Shown here in pieces: positions 1 through 9,847 of a DNA stretch of 64,000 nt; position 1 is the stretch's first letter, and every line of letters starts with the position of its first letter. The stretch covers positions 1 through 64,000 of the forward strand of contig CAILUT010000043.1 in NCBI GenBank assembly GCA_903837495.1, written 5' to 3'. The DNA comes from an uncultured Flavobacteriales bacterium (GTDB lineage: Bacteria; Bacteroidota; Bacteroidia; CAIKAF01). Position numbers and translations under genes: made by a program. The notes under the pieces are model-generated. The model did no database searches. It saw only the letters and a list, made by a program, of their open reading frames with translations, and had not been told where the DNA came from.

Positions 1-1470
1 ACCTCCGCCCAAAATATTAGAGGTATTAACAAAAGGAGTAACCTGCCCATGGCATACATTATTAAAGGTAAAGCTTGCATTGGGAATCGAGTTCATTGTA
101 ACCGGCTGCACAATGGTATCGGCACAGCCGTTGTTGTCGGTTACCACCAATTCAACGTTGTAGGTGCCGGGAGCACTATAGGTGTGCGAGGGACTTTGAA
201 GGGTATCAAAGGTCCCATCGCCAAAGGCCCAGCTCCATGAAACCAAGTTGCCGGGTTGAGAAATGGAAGAAGAATCGGTGAAGACGCGAACCATACCACA
301 GGTGGAGTCAAAAACAAAATCGGGGGTTAAAATCGGGGGAACGACCACCGGCAAAACGACAGTGTCTTCACAACCCACTTGGGCCGACGAAATCAACGTA
401 ACGTTATAGGTCCCTGGCGAGCCGTATTGATGAATTGGGTTTTGCTGGGAAGAGTTCGGACTACCATCGCCAAAATCCCAATTCCAAACCGCAGGTTGAA
501 CGCCCGGAATCGTAGTAGAATCGTTGAATTGAAGGGTTCCGTTGCACAAATTTTGGGTGAAAAAGTGCGCATTAGGTAAAACCGGGTTGATGTTGGCCGA
601 CAATTGGGCCGTACAACCGGTGGCAGAGGTCAGAGTTACCTGATACACGTTTTGACCCCATGTTGGATTGGTAATGGCAATCTGTTGGGTAGTGGCCCCA
701 TTTGACCATAGATAGCCAACAAATCCCGGAGGGGCAACCAGGGTTGCAACGGTATCGCCCACGCAATACGTAATGTCAATTTGAAGCGGACGGCATTCGG
801 CGGCCAAATAGCCATACCCGTAGTGGCCAGAGAGAGAGCAGTCGCCCGTTCTTGCTTCGATGGTTACCACCTGCCCTACATAGTTCAACAAGTTTACCCC
901 AGTGGTAGTCCAGTTGCGCCAACGCACTTGACCTTGACTTACAAAGCCAGGTACATTGCCGCCTGCAGCGACCTGATAAAAAGTACAAGGAATAATCCCC
1001 CCATTTTGGTTTTTAACCTGCATTTCAAAGCGGGGTTGCTGAACGGGGGAGTGCCCTGGATCTTCTAAAACCACAGCATACCTATAAATAAAGAGCGCGT
1101 TTTGCTGGGTAACCGTAAACGAATACCTCAATGATTCCGCTTGGGCGCCCACTTGGCTATTTCCAAGCCGGGCCGACTGTGAAATTCCGGGCGGGGTTCG
1201 AGTCAACGCATTGATAATGGGATCCAATCCGGGAGTCATAATGGTATGCCGACCATTTTGAATGGTATTGGGATTGGTTATATTAATGGGACAACAGTTG
1301 CCAATGCCACCAATCCAGTTTTGAAAGCCATTCATGGAAAAGTCGGCGTTGGGGCAGCCTACGTTATTTTGACCCAACAGCGAAATAGGAAAGGCAAGCA
1401 ACATGGCCGTTAACAAAAATACAGAAGCCGTATAAAACGGCGAAAATGCTTTGGTAGGATGTGGCATCAT
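1..1470 (-). CDS. Secreted PKD-domain protein, C-terminal part cut by window edge
   Basis: This open frame is absent from the ORF track because it has no stop inside the window. Translating the minus strand from the tandem ATGATG at 1470 gives a signal peptide (hydrophobic run FLLTAMLLAFPISLLG), a Cys-containing N-terminal beta-rich region, and at least two PKD repeats with WNWDFGDG (about residue 329) and WSWAFGDG (about residue 415). PKD repeats are extracellular beta-sandwich spacers common in Bacteroidota cell-surface and secreted proteins. A type IX sorting domain would be expected at the missing C-terminus but cannot be seen. It lies 61 bp downstream of another PKD protein on the same strand and may be cotranscribed with it. 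The specific function is unknown. Confidence 0.85.
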   Translation of the reverse strand, partial: MMPHPTKAFSPFYTASVFLLTAMLLAFPISLLGQNNVGCPNADFSMNGFQNWIGGIGNCCPINITNPNTIQNGRHTIMTPGLDPIINALTRTPPGISQSARLGNSQVGAQAESLRYSFTVTQQNALFIYRYAVVLEDPGHSPVQQPRFEMQVKNQNGGIIPCTFYQVAAGGNVPGFVSQGQVRWRNWTTTGVNLLNYVGQVVTIEARTGDCSLSGHYGYGYLAAECRPLQIDITYCVGDTVATLVAPPGFVGYLWSNGATTQQIAITNPTWGQNVYQVTLTSATGCTAQLSANINPVLPNAHFFTQNLCNGTLQFNDSTTIPGVQPAVWNWDFGDGSPNSSQQNPIHQYGSPGTYNVTLISSAQVGCEDTVVLPVVVPPILTPDFVFDSTCGMVRVFTDSSSISQPGNLVSWSWAFGDGTFDTLQSPSHTYSAPGTYNVELVVTDNNGCADTIVQPVTMNSIPNASFTFNNVCHGQVTPFVNTSNILGGG

Positions 1471-1531
1471 ATTAGTGTTAAATTGATACGATGAAAAAGG
1501 TGTAAATACTGAACATGCTTTTGAGGTGGAC

Positions 1532-4141
1532 TTAACGAATAAGGTTAATATGGCCATGGTACTCATGTACCAAATTAAATGCATCGCGAACCATCAATCT
1601 ATATACATAAGAACCCTGAGGAACTAGATTGGCATTGGTTTTTCCGTCCCAACCTTTTTGAATCGGCTCCAAATTTTTTCCATAATACATCGAGGCTCCC
1701 CACCGGTCAAAAATTTCCATGTCAGCCTCAACAATGGCAGTTCCTTGAATGGTAAAAAATTCATTCAGTCCATCGCCATCGGGCGTAAATGAATTTGGGA
1801 CATACAGGGTATATTCGGGAATTACCTTTACCAAACGCCAAACCGTATCGGCGCAGCCCCATTGATTAAAGACAATCAATTGAACGGGGTATGAATTGGT
1901 ATCGGCGGCATAATAAATGCGCGGATTTTCATCGGTCGAGCTCATTCCATTTCCAAAATCCCATTGAAAGTTTTCGCCCATATCCGATTTGTTTCTGAAT
2001 TGAACCAAAGGATTGTTGACTGTTGGCTTTTCGGGTGTCCAATCAAAGGCGGCTGTTGGCTGAGGGCGAACGGTAACGTAATTTAATACAGCCACAGAAG
2101 TGTCGCAGCCTTTATCAGAAACAGCATACAAACTCACGGTGTAGGAGCCCGCCGCATTCGGATAGGTATGGCTTGGGGATTCTTGAGCGGAGGTAGCCCC
2201 ATCGCCAAAAGTCCAAATCCATTGAACCACAGAACCCAGATCGATGCTGGTCTGATTGTCAAAAAAGGGAGTTACCGGATAACACCCCGACAATGGGTTG
2301 GCATTCCATGCAATGTTCGGCTTTGGCCAAACCACCGCATTTTTGGTTGTGGAATCGATGCACCCGACTGCGCTGCTTGCAATCAAAGTGATTGGCCAAG
2401 TACCTGCGGTTGGAATCAAAACGGTTGGATTAATGGTTGTTTGGCTTGGAATTCCAAACCCAAAGAACCATTGACACCCAGCAATGCTGCCTTGAGATAC
2501 GGATGTAGTATTGACAAATTGACTATTAAACCCTTCGCAGGGTGTATTGATTGTAAAATCAACGAGGGGCAAAGGCAAAATGCTTAGGTTTTGGGTCAGG
2601 GTATCGGTACACCCGTTGGCAGAGGTTACAACCAAAGTTACTGGGTAAACCCCCTCTGTTTGGTAAATAAAAGTTGGATTAGGTGTGCCAGAAATACTGC
2701 TGTTGTTCAGTCCGAAATCCCATTCCCAGTTTGCAATTTGGCTAAGCGGAACGCTAGACTGGTCTGTAAATTGAACAGAATTTAATGCACAAGTTGTTGG
2801 AGACAAAAATTGAGCGGTAGGGAAAGCCCAATTGGTGTAGGGCATGGTGTAGGAATCGGTGCAACCATTGGCGGCGGTTACGGTTAAGGTAACTTGCCAT
2901 TGTCCTGGCTGAGCATAGGTATGGGTTGGATTTTGTGCTGAAGATGTGTTTCCATTACCAAAATTCCATGACCACCCCACAATTTGCCCGGGTCCGCTTG
3001 GGGTATTGGAATTGTCGGTAAAGAGATTAACCAATCCGCAATTGGTTGGCAGAATAAAATTGGCAGTAGGATCCGCGTCCAAAACCGAAATGGGGAATTG
3101 AACACTGTCTTGGCATCCCATCGGAGCTGTAATAACCAATGAGCCTGTGTAATTTCCGAAATTAGAATACGTATGCGTAGGATTTGCCTGAATGGAATTA
3201 GATCCATTGCCAAAATTCCAAACGTAAGATGTAAAGACAAACCCACTGGTGTCGGCAAAGGTCATTTGCCCCGAGCAGCCTGGCGTTACGCTAACCGAAT
3301 TGGATAAATCAATCACCTGAATGCAAACGGTATCCGAGCATCCAAATCCAGTAGAATCGCTAATGGTAACCACAACGCACGTATCGTTTTGAACCGAAAA
3401 CAAGGTATCGGTGTTTGCGTTTGAACCGGTTAAACCTGTGGACCAAGAATAATTCCCGGTTGAGCCACCGTTGATGTTGATGTCTTCCAAACCCCAGTTG
3501 TCGCAGCAGGTACCGGAAGAAAAGAACTGAATCCACCGAAACATGGTGCTGGCTGTTTGAGCCGCAGGAGGAATGGGGATGCTCACCATATTCCACACCG
3601 TGTAAGGGGTTGGGCCATTTGCTACTCCATTTGCTGTTCCGGGATTTGTTGGAAGTTGAACACCCGCCGGAGAAAAGTAGGTTATATCCACCCAGCTTAC
3701 CCCGTTGTTTATGGAATATTGCAGAGAAACACCTTCACGGGCCAAATCGGGTCCTTCGCAAGGAGTTATGCCACCTTGTAGAGAATAAATAAAACTAAAA
3801 TCAACGGTTCCGCCTCCCGTTACATTCAATGCTGCTGTTCGAATTTCGGGGGTAGCATTTCCAGAACTGGCGGCCCAATAATAGGGCGTGCCGCTGGGGC
3901 TAGGACCGCATGGTGAAGTAAAAAGAGTTGTTCCTGAGGTTGTCCAGCCTCCAGGAAGACTACCGCTATTAAAATTAAAATTGTATCCTCCCCCACTCTG
4001 AAGCATCCCGTTGGCCGTTATAATCACATTAGAACCCTGACAAATTGGGTTGTGGTTGGCAGTGGCTGTAATATTGCATAGCTGCTGGGCAACCAAAGAA
4101 GAACACGATGCAGTTATTAAAAAGAATAAAACTTTTCTCAT
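1532..4141 (-). CDS. Secreted multi-PKD protein with type B T9SS sorting domain
   Basis: This 869-residue protein starts with a clean signal peptide (MRKVLFFLITASCSSLVAQ). An N-terminal region of about 220 residues with a jelly-roll-like, Cys-containing character is followed by about six PKD-like repeats, recognisable by W-x-W-x-FG-x-G cores (NFGNGSNS, NFGNGNTSS, DFGLNNSS, FFGFGIPS, TFGDGATS, DFGNGMSS). The last 90 or so residues are a gliding-motility-associated C-terminal domain: YVPNSFTPDGDGLNEFF, then IFDRWG, GWDG, GSYVYRL. That domain directs export by the type IX secretion system (type B signal), so the product is predicted to be extracellular or surface-attached. The role beyond adhesion or scaffolding cannot be told. 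A TAGATTTG box 23 nt upstream supports the chosen start. Confidence 0.93.
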   Translation of the reverse strand: MRKVLFFLITASCSSLVAQQLCNITATANHNPICQGSNVIITANGMLQSGGGYNFNFNSGSLPGGWTTSGTTLFTSPCGPSPSGTPYYWAASSGNATPEIRTAALNVTGGGTVDFSFIYSLQGGITPCEGPDLAREGVSLQYSINNGVSWVDITYFSPAGVQLPTNPGTANGVANGPTPYTVWNMVSIPIPPAAQTASTMFRWIQFFSSGTCCDNWGLEDININGGSTGNYSWSTGLTGSNANTDTLFSVQNDTCVVVTISDSTGFGCSDTVCIQVIDLSNSVSVTPGCSGQMTFADTSGFVFTSYVWNFGNGSNSIQANPTHTYSNFGNYTGSLVITAPMGCQDSVQFPISVLDADPTANFILPTNCGLVNLFTDNSNTPSGPGQIVGWSWNFGNGNTSSAQNPTHTYAQPGQWQVTLTVTAANGCTDSYTMPYTNWAFPTAQFLSPTTCALNSVQFTDQSSVPLSQIANWEWDFGLNNSSISGTPNPTFIYQTEGVYPVTLVVTSANGCTDTLTQNLSILPLPLVDFTINTPCEGFNSQFVNTTSVSQGSIAGCQWFFGFGIPSQTTINPTVLIPTAGTWPITLIASSAVGCIDSTTKNAVVWPKPNIAWNANPLSGCYPVTPFFDNQTSIDLGSVVQWIWTFGDGATSAQESPSHTYPNAAGSYTVSLYAVSDKGCDTSVAVLNYVTVRPQPTAAFDWTPEKPTVNNPLVQFRNKSDMGENFQWDFGNGMSSTDENPRIYYAADTNSYPVQLIVFNQWGCADTVWRLVKVIPEYTLYVPNSFTPDGDGLNEFFTIQGTAIVEADMEIFDRWGASMYYGKNLEPIQKGWDGKTNANLVPQGSYVYRLMVRDAFNLVHEYHGHINLIR

Positions 4142-4164
4142 TTACTTCAGAATGCAAGTCTTTA

Positions 4165-4172
4165 CAAATCTA
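4165..4172 (-). promoter_or_regulatory. -7 promoter box TAGATTTG of the multi-PKD gene
   Basis: The minus strand reads TAGATTTG, matching the Bacteroidota -7 consensus TAnnTTTG, 23 nt before the ATG at 4141. An AT-rich tract lies upstream, but no clean -33 TTTG was seen. Confidence 0.5.
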
Positions 4173-4358
4173 TGAAAAATTATTAAATTAAAGACTTTTG
4201 TATTTTCGAAACGCTGCATAGGGAGTAAAGCACGTTGGATTTCTGCCCCTTTGGTGGAATTAAAGTTTTAGGGCTGAAAACCAATAAAAAGGTAAAAAAA
4301 ATGATAAAAAAGGGGGGAATGCGCCAAGGTCGAGCTGCATCCCTGCGCAAGAGTAGCT

Positions 4359-5168
4359 TTACAGGTTAGGAAGAGGAGTTCGTGAATAGACTTCCAAAAC
4401 CATATCGAGGACATCGGGCATGGCAGCCAACGGCAGGGTATTGGCAGCATCGCTCATGGCTTGGTCGGGGGTGGGGTGGGTTTCCATGAAAAATCCATGA
4501 ACGCCTAAGGCTGAAGCGGCCTTAGCCAGTACCACAGCCATTTCCCTTTCTCCGCCGCTCTGCCCATTTCGCCCCCCCGGCGATTGCACCGAATGGGTTG
4601 CATCAAAAACCACAGGCCCCCATTTTTTCATTCTTTCGATTCCCCTAAAGTCAACCACCAAATCTCGATAACCAAAGGTAGTTCCGCGTTCTGTTAGCCA
4701 GCAGGACCCATCAATTCTGCCCGTTTTTTCAACAACAAAACCCATGTCGTCGGGCGATAAAAATTGGCCTTTTTTAATGTTTAAATGGCAATTGGTTTTT
4801 CCGGCTTCAACCAACAAATCGGTTTGCCTGCATAAAAAGGCTGGAATTTGGATTACATCAACAACCTGTTGTAAATAAGGCAATTGCCAGCTCTCATGCA
4901 CATCGGTTAAAACAGGCAGTCCTAAGCTGCGTTTGACCTGTTCTAAAATCTCAAGTCCTTTTTCCAACCCCTTCCCTCTTGCACTGTTTAAGGAGGTTCG
5001 GTTTGCCTTATCGAAAGAGGCTTTAAAAATATATGGAATGCCGCGCTTGGCGCATACAGATGCCATGGTTTCAGCCACCTCTAAGCACAAGTCCAACGAT
5101 TCGGCCACACAAGGTCCTGAGATTAAAAAGGGCTTTTCAGGCGAAAAAAAAGAGGGGTCAATACGCAT
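4359..5168 (-). CDS. kdsA: 3-deoxy-8-phosphooctulonate synthase (Kdo-8-P synthase)
   Basis: It condenses phosphoenolpyruvate with D-arabinose 5-phosphate to Kdo-8-phosphate, a cytoplasmic step of lipopolysaccharide inner-core synthesis. Family signatures are plain: ISGPCVAES near residue 17, KASFDKANRTS near 50, LTDVHE, KKGQFLSPDDM and a DATHSVQSPGG loop. The ORF track begins at a GTG at 5186; the ATG at 5168 (MRIDPSFF) gives about 269 residues, the normal family size, and is preferred. It overlaps the end of kdsD by 11 nt, so the two genes for consecutive Kdo steps form one operon. Nothing is unusual in the active-site motifs. Confidence 0.96.
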   Translation of the reverse strand: MRIDPSFFSPEKPFLISGPCVAESLDLCLEVAETMASVCAKRGIPYIFKASFDKANRTSLNSARGKGLEKGLEILEQVKRSLGLPVLTDVHESWQLPYLQQVVDVIQIPAFLCRQTDLLVEAGKTNCHLNIKKGQFLSPDDMGFVVEKTGRIDGSCWLTERGTTFGYRDLVVDFRGIERMKKWGPVVFDATHSVQSPGGRNGQSGGEREMAVVLAKAASALGVHGFFMETHPTPDQAMSDAANTLPLAAMPDVLDMVLEVYSRTPLPNL

Positions 5169-6105
5169 CGTGAATTCGAATAACACCCAGCAGTTGGTTG
5201 CTGGAATTTACAACAGGCAAGGCCGAACGTTTTTGCAGGTCCGATTCCATGGTTTGAATGGCAGCGCCCAAAAACGCATCGGGACCACAAGTTATGGGTT
5301 GGGGGTTCATTATTTCGTTTGCTTGGGCCGATTCTAAAGATACCCCATTCACCAAAGCCCTGCGAACATCTCCTTCTGTAATGATTCCTACTAGCACTCC
5401 CCTTTCCTCAACGCATGCTATGCCAAGCGGTTTCTCGGTCATGGAAATCAATACCTGTCGCATGGTGTTTGAGGGCAAAAGCCGAGCCACCGAATCCAAT
5501 GGATGCATAACCTGCTTCACCTTTAAATTCCAATTTTTACCCAGCTGACCACCGGGATGAAAAGCAGAGAAATCAGAATAAGAAAACCCATTTGAGTCGG
5601 CCCAAGAGAAAATCAAGCACTCCCCGGCAATCAGAGCCAGCATAGTGCTGCACGAAGGTGCAAGGTTAAGGCTGTCGGCCTCTTCTGAAACCGAACAATC
5701 CAACACCAAGGATAATTTTGAACTCAATTTACCTTGTGTATTCCCAAGCAATCCGATAGAAGAAACACCCTTCGCCATTAGCCATTCGGCCAATTGAATA
5801 TGCTCTTCGCTGCTGCCACTTTTCGAAATGAAAAAAGCCAAAGAATCGGATGAAAATTGCCCAAGATCGCCGTGAAAACCCTCTGAAGGCAAAATGAAAA
5901 TAGCTTTTTTCCCAAGAGAACGAGCGGTGGCTGCCAATTTTCGTCCGATGTAGCCGCTTTTCCCTGTCCCCAAAAAAATCCATTCCCCAGCCAATTGCAT
6001 TTTTTCAAGCATGCCATTCCAAGAAGGCTGCCATTTCGCTTCAACATTCAACAAGGCCTTACGGTACTTTTCTACATAAAATCCGGGAGGTGAATAGGCA
6101 TCCAT
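5158..6105 (-). CDS. kdsD: Arabinose-5-phosphate isomerase (KpsF/GutQ family, SIS plus two CBS domains)
   Basis: It converts ribulose 5-phosphate to arabinose 5-phosphate, the substrate of KdsA encoded directly downstream. The SIS sugar-phosphate-binding fold is seen in FLGTGKSGYIGRKLAATARS and ISKSGSSEEHIQL. HPGGQLGK precedes two C-terminal CBS domains (VMHPLDSVARLLP, GIITEGDVRRAL, then IMNPQPITC and VIRIHDAY). The ORF track start at 6144 is upstream of a TATCTTTG promoter box at 6111-6118; the ATG at 6105 (MDAYSPPG), 5 nt after that box, is therefore the better start and implies a leaderless message. Length is then 315 residues, typical for the family. Confidence 0.93.
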   Translation of the reverse strand: MDAYSPPGFYVEKYRKALLNVEAKWQPSWNGMLEKMQLAGEWIFLGTGKSGYIGRKLAATARSLGKKAIFILPSEGFHGDLGQFSSDSLAFFISKSGSSEEHIQLAEWLMAKGVSSIGLLGNTQGKLSSKLSLVLDCSVSEEADSLNLAPSCSTMLALIAGECLIFSWADSNGFSYSDFSAFHPGGQLGKNWNLKVKQVMHPLDSVARLLPSNTMRQVLISMTEKPLGIACVEERGVLVGIITEGDVRRALVNGVSLESAQANEIMNPQPITCGPDAFLGAAIQTMESDLQKRSALPVVNSSNQLLGVIRIHDAY

Positions 6106-6110
6106 ACTGA

Positions 6111-6118
6111 CAAAGATA
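6111..6118 (-). promoter_or_regulatory. -7 promoter box TATCTTTG of kdsD-kdsA
   Basis: This is a perfect TAnnTTTG match on the minus strand, 5 nt before the ATG at 6105. The predicted transcription start falls at or next to the start codon. No convincing -33 element was seen. Confidence 0.6.
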
Positions 6119-6190
6119 TACAAGGACTGCCAATTTGTCCCCATTTCATTAGATGGTATGGTATTTGAAAAAAATGAAAAAAACTATTTT

Positions 6191-8023
6191 ATGGCAAACG
6201 CAAAAGAATCCGTTACTAGACAGGGGAACATCCAAGTTCAAACAGACAATATTTTTCCCATCATTAAAAAGTTTCTGTACTCCGACAACGAAATCTTTTT
6301 GAGGGAATTGGTATCGAATGCAACCGATGCCATTCAGAAAACCAAATTGTTAGGTTCCATTGGAGAGTTTAAAGGTTCACTGAAAACCGCCAAAGTTGAA
6401 ATTAAGATTGACAAGGAGGCGAAAACCCTTACTGTTTCTGACAATGGGATTGGAATGACCGCCGAGGAAATGGAAAAGTACCTAAATCAAGTAGCCTTTT
6501 CAGGTGCCCGTGAATTTCTTGAAAAATACAAAGGGGTAGAAGACAAACAAACCATTATAGGGCACTTTGGCCTTGGCTTTTATTCTGCTTTTATGGTAGC
6601 GGCTAAGGTTGAGGTGGTTAGCAAGTCCTTTCAAACTGGAGAGCCCGCCCACCGTTGGTCGTGCGATGGCAGCCCCTCCTACTCCATTGAACCCGCCAGC
6701 AGAAAATCGCGCGGAACCGATGTGATTTTGCACATGTCAGAAGAAGGCGAGGAATTTCTAGACGAATCAAGAGTCCGAACAATCTTAACAAAATACGGAC
6801 GATTTTTACCTGTGCCTGTTTTCTTTGAAAACAATCAAATCAACAATACAGAGCCCGCCTGGACCAAAAAACCGCTTGACTTAACTCAAGAAGATTATTC
6901 TGCATTTTACAAAGAACTGTATCCGGGTTCATTTGAAGATCCTTTGTTCCAGATTCACCTGAATGTTGATTATCCGTTTAATTTAACAGGGATCTTATAT
7001 TTCCCTAAAATCAAAGAACATTTTGATGTTCAACGAAAAAAAATCTCCTTGTTTTCAAATCAGGTTTTTATAACCGATTCGGTTGAGGGCGTGGTTCCTG
7101 AATTCTTGACCCTGTTGCATGGCGTTTTAGATTCGCCCGACATTCCTTTGAATGTATCTCGGTCTTACTTGCAATCCGATGCTAACGTTCGGAAAATAAG
7201 CAGCCATGTTACCAAAAAAGTGGCCGATAAATTGGAGGAAATGTTCCAACAAAACCGGGAAGATTTTGAAGCCAAATGGAACGACATTCGGATTTTTGTT
7301 CAATATGGAGCTATAACCGACGTGAAGTTTGCCGAACGAGCCAAAAAATTCGTTCTGTTTGAAAACCTAGAAGGCCGGTTTTATACCTTAGAAGAACTAA
7401 AAGAGCACTTGAAGGACGGGCATACCGATAAAAACAATCAATTGGTGGTGTTGTATTCGGCCGACCCAGAGGCTGACCATGGTTATATTTCTAGAGCCAC
7501 AGAAAGGGGATATCAGGTATTTAAAATGAACAGCCCTTTGGAAGCCCATTATCTAGGCCACTTGGAACAAACCCATGAGGGAATTAAATTCGCACGAATC
7601 GATTCGGATTCGCCAGAGAAGTTAATCGACAAAGGTATTGAGGTTCCATGCAAATTGACCGATGAGCAACGGGCCACTTTGGTTGGAATTTTCGAATCGC
7701 TAAAAGAAAATTCTACCCTCAGCATTGCGGTTGAAAATTTATCCGATTCCGACATGCCTGTTACGGTAACCGAATCGGAATTCATTCGCAGAATGAATGA
7801 AATGCAGCAAATGAATGCGATGGGTGGACAGGCCTTTCGAATGCAATCTGCTGTGGTGAATGCCAACCACCCCATTATGGTTTCGATTCTTGAAAAAGAA
7901 GATGAACAGCAACGAAAGAACATCGCCCGGCAAATTTTAGATATGGCTTTGCTCAGCAAAGGAATGCTTAAAGGGGAGGCGTTGACTAAGTTCTTACAGC
8001 GTTCGCTCGAATTGCTTAAATGA
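6191..8023 (+). CDS. htpG: Molecular chaperone HtpG (Hsp90 family)
   Basis: This is the cytoplasmic ATP-dependent Hsp90 chaperone. The GHKL ATPase domain shows [20 protein letters not shown], and the lid/nucleotide motif [13 protein letters not shown]. The middle domain contains the conserved segment LNVSRSYLQ (I/LNVSRE-like), and a C-terminal dimerisation region follows. The ORF track opens at 6158 (MVFEKNEKN...), but the ATG at 6191 ([17 protein letters not shown]) begins the conserved N-terminus and gives 610 residues. It is divergent from kdsD and overlaps yidD by 4 nt (ATGA), so the two are translationally coupled. No obvious TAnnTTTG box was found for this gene. Confidence 0.97.
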   Translation: MANAKESVTRQGNIQVQTDNIFPIIKKFLYSDNEIFLRELVSNATDAIQKTKLLGSIGEFKGSLKTAKVEIKIDKEAKTLTVSDNGIGMTAEEMEKYLNQVAFSGAREFLEKYKGVEDKQTIIGHFGLGFYSAFMVAAKVEVVSKSFQTGEPAHRWSCDGSPSYSIEPASRKSRGTDVILHMSEEGEEFLDESRVRTILTKYGRFLPVPVFFENNQINNTEPAWTKKPLDLTQEDYSAFYKELYPGSFEDPLFQIHLNVDYPFNLTGILYFPKIKEHFDVQRKKISLFSNQVFITDSVEGVVPEFLTLLHGVLDSPDIPLNVSRSYLQSDANVRKISSHVTKKVADKLEEMFQQNREDFEAKWNDIRIFVQYGAITDVKFAERAKKFVLFENLEGRFYTLEELKEHLKDGHTDKNNQLVVLYSADPEADHGYISRATERGYQVFKMNSPLEAHYLGHLEQTHEGIKFARIDSDSPEKLIDKGIEVPCKLTDEQRATLVGIFESLKENSTLSIAVENLSDSDMPVTVTESEFIRRMNEMQQMNAMGGQAFRMQSAVVNANHPIMVSILEKEDEQQRKNIARQILDMALLSKGMLKGEALTKFLQRSLELLK

Positions 8024-8280
8024 CCAGAAAAAGCAGCAAATTTGATGCGAAGGGCTTGCTTAAATCCGTTTTAAGTTTCCCCTTGATTTTCCTTGTTCGT
8101 CTGTATCAATGGATTGTTTCGCCTTGGCTGCCTCCTTCCTGCCGATATACGCCATCTTGCAGCCACTATATGGTTGAAGCTCTACAAAAACATGGGCCGT
8201 TTCGGGGGGGTTGGTTTGGGCTCAAACGGATTGGAAGATGCCATCCTTGGGGCGGCCATGGGCCCGATCCCGTTCCTTGA
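8020..8280 (+). CDS. yidD: Membrane protein insertion efficiency factor YidD
   Basis: This 86-residue protein of the YidD/DUF37 family is thought to assist YidC-dependent membrane insertion at the inner face of the membrane. It carries the family core: [19 protein letters not shown] with the Cys pair in [10 protein letters not shown], then [12 protein letters not shown] and a terminal GPDPVP. The start overlaps the htpG stop (ATGA). In many bacteria yidD sits beside rnpA and yidC, so the pairing with htpG is a local arrangement. A strong terminator follows 20 nt after the stop codon. Confidence 0.93.
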   Translation: MTRKSSKFDAKGLLKSVLSFPLIFLVRLYQWIVSPWLPPSCRYTPSCSHYMVEALQKHGPFRGGWFGLKRIGRCHPWGGHGPDPVP

Positions 8281-8285
8281 ATTTC

Positions 8286-8996
8286 TTATTTTTCGCTCAG
8301 GGGCAACAGCCCCTTTTTTTGTTTTAACCCAAACATAGTAGCAAACACAATCAGCAGCAGCAACAAAGAATAAAAAGCATCTTCCAAAGGAACTGTACCC
8401 AAGCGAACCCCTAAATTCTCATTGTCGTTATACCAAACAATGGGCAGGGCAGTTAAAACTCCATTAATGGTGAAAAAAGGCAGCAAATGAACCAGCCACA
8501 TCAAGCCCAATTTTCCCATAAATTGAGTTCCCCAAAACCAGCGGTGAATCAACAGCAACGCAATCAGCAGGGTAAAGGTGGCCAATGGATACCAAGCAGA
8601 AAATCCAACACCCAAACACAGGGCGGAGATGCCAATCCAAAACCACCAGACATGGGATTGAAACCGCTTCATTGGATCGCCAAAATAGGCTTCTAAACAG
8701 GCATAAATGAAAGCCGAAGCATAGGGTACAGCAATAAAAAAGAGCCATTCTTCGATTGGTAGATGCCAAAGGGAATAACCGGTTAAATAGACTGGATTGA
8801 AGCCCCAAAAGCCTTGAAGGGTAAAGGCAATATCCCAAGGAATAAACACCAACATTCCTACTAAAATGCCCGGAAATAAATAGGGCCATTGTTTATAAAA
8901 AGCGACTTTTTTATCAAAGGACAAGGCGAGCGTAGCACCTAAGGTAAATAGGTCAAGCGCTAGGTAGGTGTACTTCCCTGTCCATTCGAAGATCAT
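8286..8996 (-). CDS. crtYcd: Lycopene beta-cyclase, fused CrtYc-CrtYd type
   Basis: This 236-residue polytopic membrane protein has six or seven hydrophobic segments. It shows the lycopene cyclase domain signatures of the heterodimeric actinobacterial/archaeal type in duplicate: FIPWDIAFT with HLPIEEWLFFI in the first half, and the second-half equivalents VWYNDNENLG and VPLEDAFYSLL. It closes the ends of lycopene to beta-carotene. It is the last gene of the crtZ-crtI-crtB-crtYcd string, 11 nt after crtB. Its 3' end is convergent with yidD and contains the yidD terminator hairpin within codons for GLLPLSEK. The stop is 5 nt from the yidD stop. Confidence 0.9.
   Translation of the reverse strand: MIFEWTGKYTYLALDLFTLGATLALSFDKKVAFYKQWPYLFPGILVGMLVFIPWDIAFTLQGFWGFNPVYLTGYSLWHLPIEEWLFFIAVPYASAFIYACLEAYFGDPMKRFQSHVWWFWIGISALCLGVGFSAWYPLATFTLLIALLLIHRWFWGTQFMGKLGLMWLVHLLPFFTINGVLTALPIVWYNDNENLGVRLGTVPLEDAFYSLLLLLIVFATMFGLKQKKGLLPLSEK
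8300..8320 (+). terminator. Rho-independent terminator of htpG-yidD
   Basis: GGGGC-AACA-GCCCC, a perfect 5-bp GC stem with a 4-nt loop, is followed by seven T on the plus strand, 20 nt after the yidD stop. It lies inside the coding 3' end of the convergent crtYcd. Confidence 0.75.
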
Positions 8997-9007
8997 AGCG
9001 TATTCAA

Positions 9008-9847
9008 TTAAAGCATATTCATAGAATGCCGGGCAAACGAGCGCAGCATAATGCTTAATTTGCGGGCATTGTTGATTCGAATTCGCTCTTGCATGATTCG
9101 TTCAGGTTGAATTCCTTTGATTTTACGAAACAGCTTGGTGTAATACCGGTAGGCTAGATAAACTCCAATCTGAGAACCTTTGGGCAATTGCCGTATGCCT
9201 TCTAAGGCATGTTCAAAATCCGTTTGAATATCGGCTTCAATTTCCTTTTTGGAGGTCAAATTAAAAGCCCCCCAATTTAGGTTTGGAAAGTAAACCCGTC
9301 CTCTTGACTGGTAATCGTCGCCCATGTCGCGCAAAAAATTCACCTTTTGAAACGCAGCACCCAAACTTTTTGCATGCGGTTCAAGGAGCTGGTATTGGTC
9401 TTTGTTTCGTTCACAAAAAACCTGAAGGCACATTAGACCTACAACCTCGGCCGACCCATAAATGTAATTTTCATAGCTTTTTTGGTCGTGGCTATTCTCA
9501 TCAAGATCCATTTCCATGCTGTACAAAAAGGCTTCAATGAGTTGGTGATTTATTTCATATTCATTTACAGCCAATTGAAAGGCATGAAGAACAGGATTAA
9601 GGCTAATTTTACGTTCTATGGCCAACCAGGTTTCCCGTTTAAACTCTTGCAGAAGCATCCGTTTATCGTGTTCGTGGAAGGTATCTACGATTTCATCGGC
9701 AAAACGAACAAATCCATAAATGGAGTAGACGGGAGTCTGAAACTTTGGAGAAAGCATTCGAATGCCAAGCGAGAAGGAGGTACTGTAGCGCCGAGTAATG
9801 TGTCGGCTGCATTCCTGAACGGTTAAATTATACAATGGGATGCTCAT
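9008..9847 (-). CDS. crtB: 15-cis-phytoene synthase
   Basis: It joins two geranylgeranyl diphosphates to phytoene, the first committed carotenoid step. Both Asp-rich substrate-Mg motifs of the squalene/phytoene synthase family are present: RFADEIVDTF (about residue 50) and NFLRDMGDDYQSRGRVYFP (about residue 170). YSTSFSLGIR near the N-terminus is also typical. Length (279) is normal for Bacteroidota CrtB. The start ATG overlaps the end of crtI by 20 nt, indicating cotranscription and coupling. Confidence 0.95.
   Translation of the reverse strand: MSIPLYNLTVQECSRHITRRYSTSFSLGIRMLSPKFQTPVYSIYGFVRFADEIVDTFHEHDKRMLLQEFKRETWLAIERKISLNPVLHAFQLAVNEYEINHQLIEAFLYSMEMDLDENSHDQKSYENYIYGSAEVVGLMCLQVFCERNKDQYQLLEPHAKSLGAAFQKVNFLRDMGDDYQSRGRVYFPNLNWGAFNLTSKKEIEADIQTDFEHALEGIRQLPKGSQIGVYLAYRYYTKLFRKIKGIQPERIMQERIRINNARKLSIMLRSFARHSMNML

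Noticed and set aside
2168-2785. Plus-strand ORFs opposite the PKD protein genes
   Set aside because: Shadows of low-stop antisense frames over real coding sequence with clear domains.
6106-6144. Longer N-terminus of KdsD
   Set aside because: The TATCTTTG box lies inside this extension and the conserved protein begins at MDAYSPPG.
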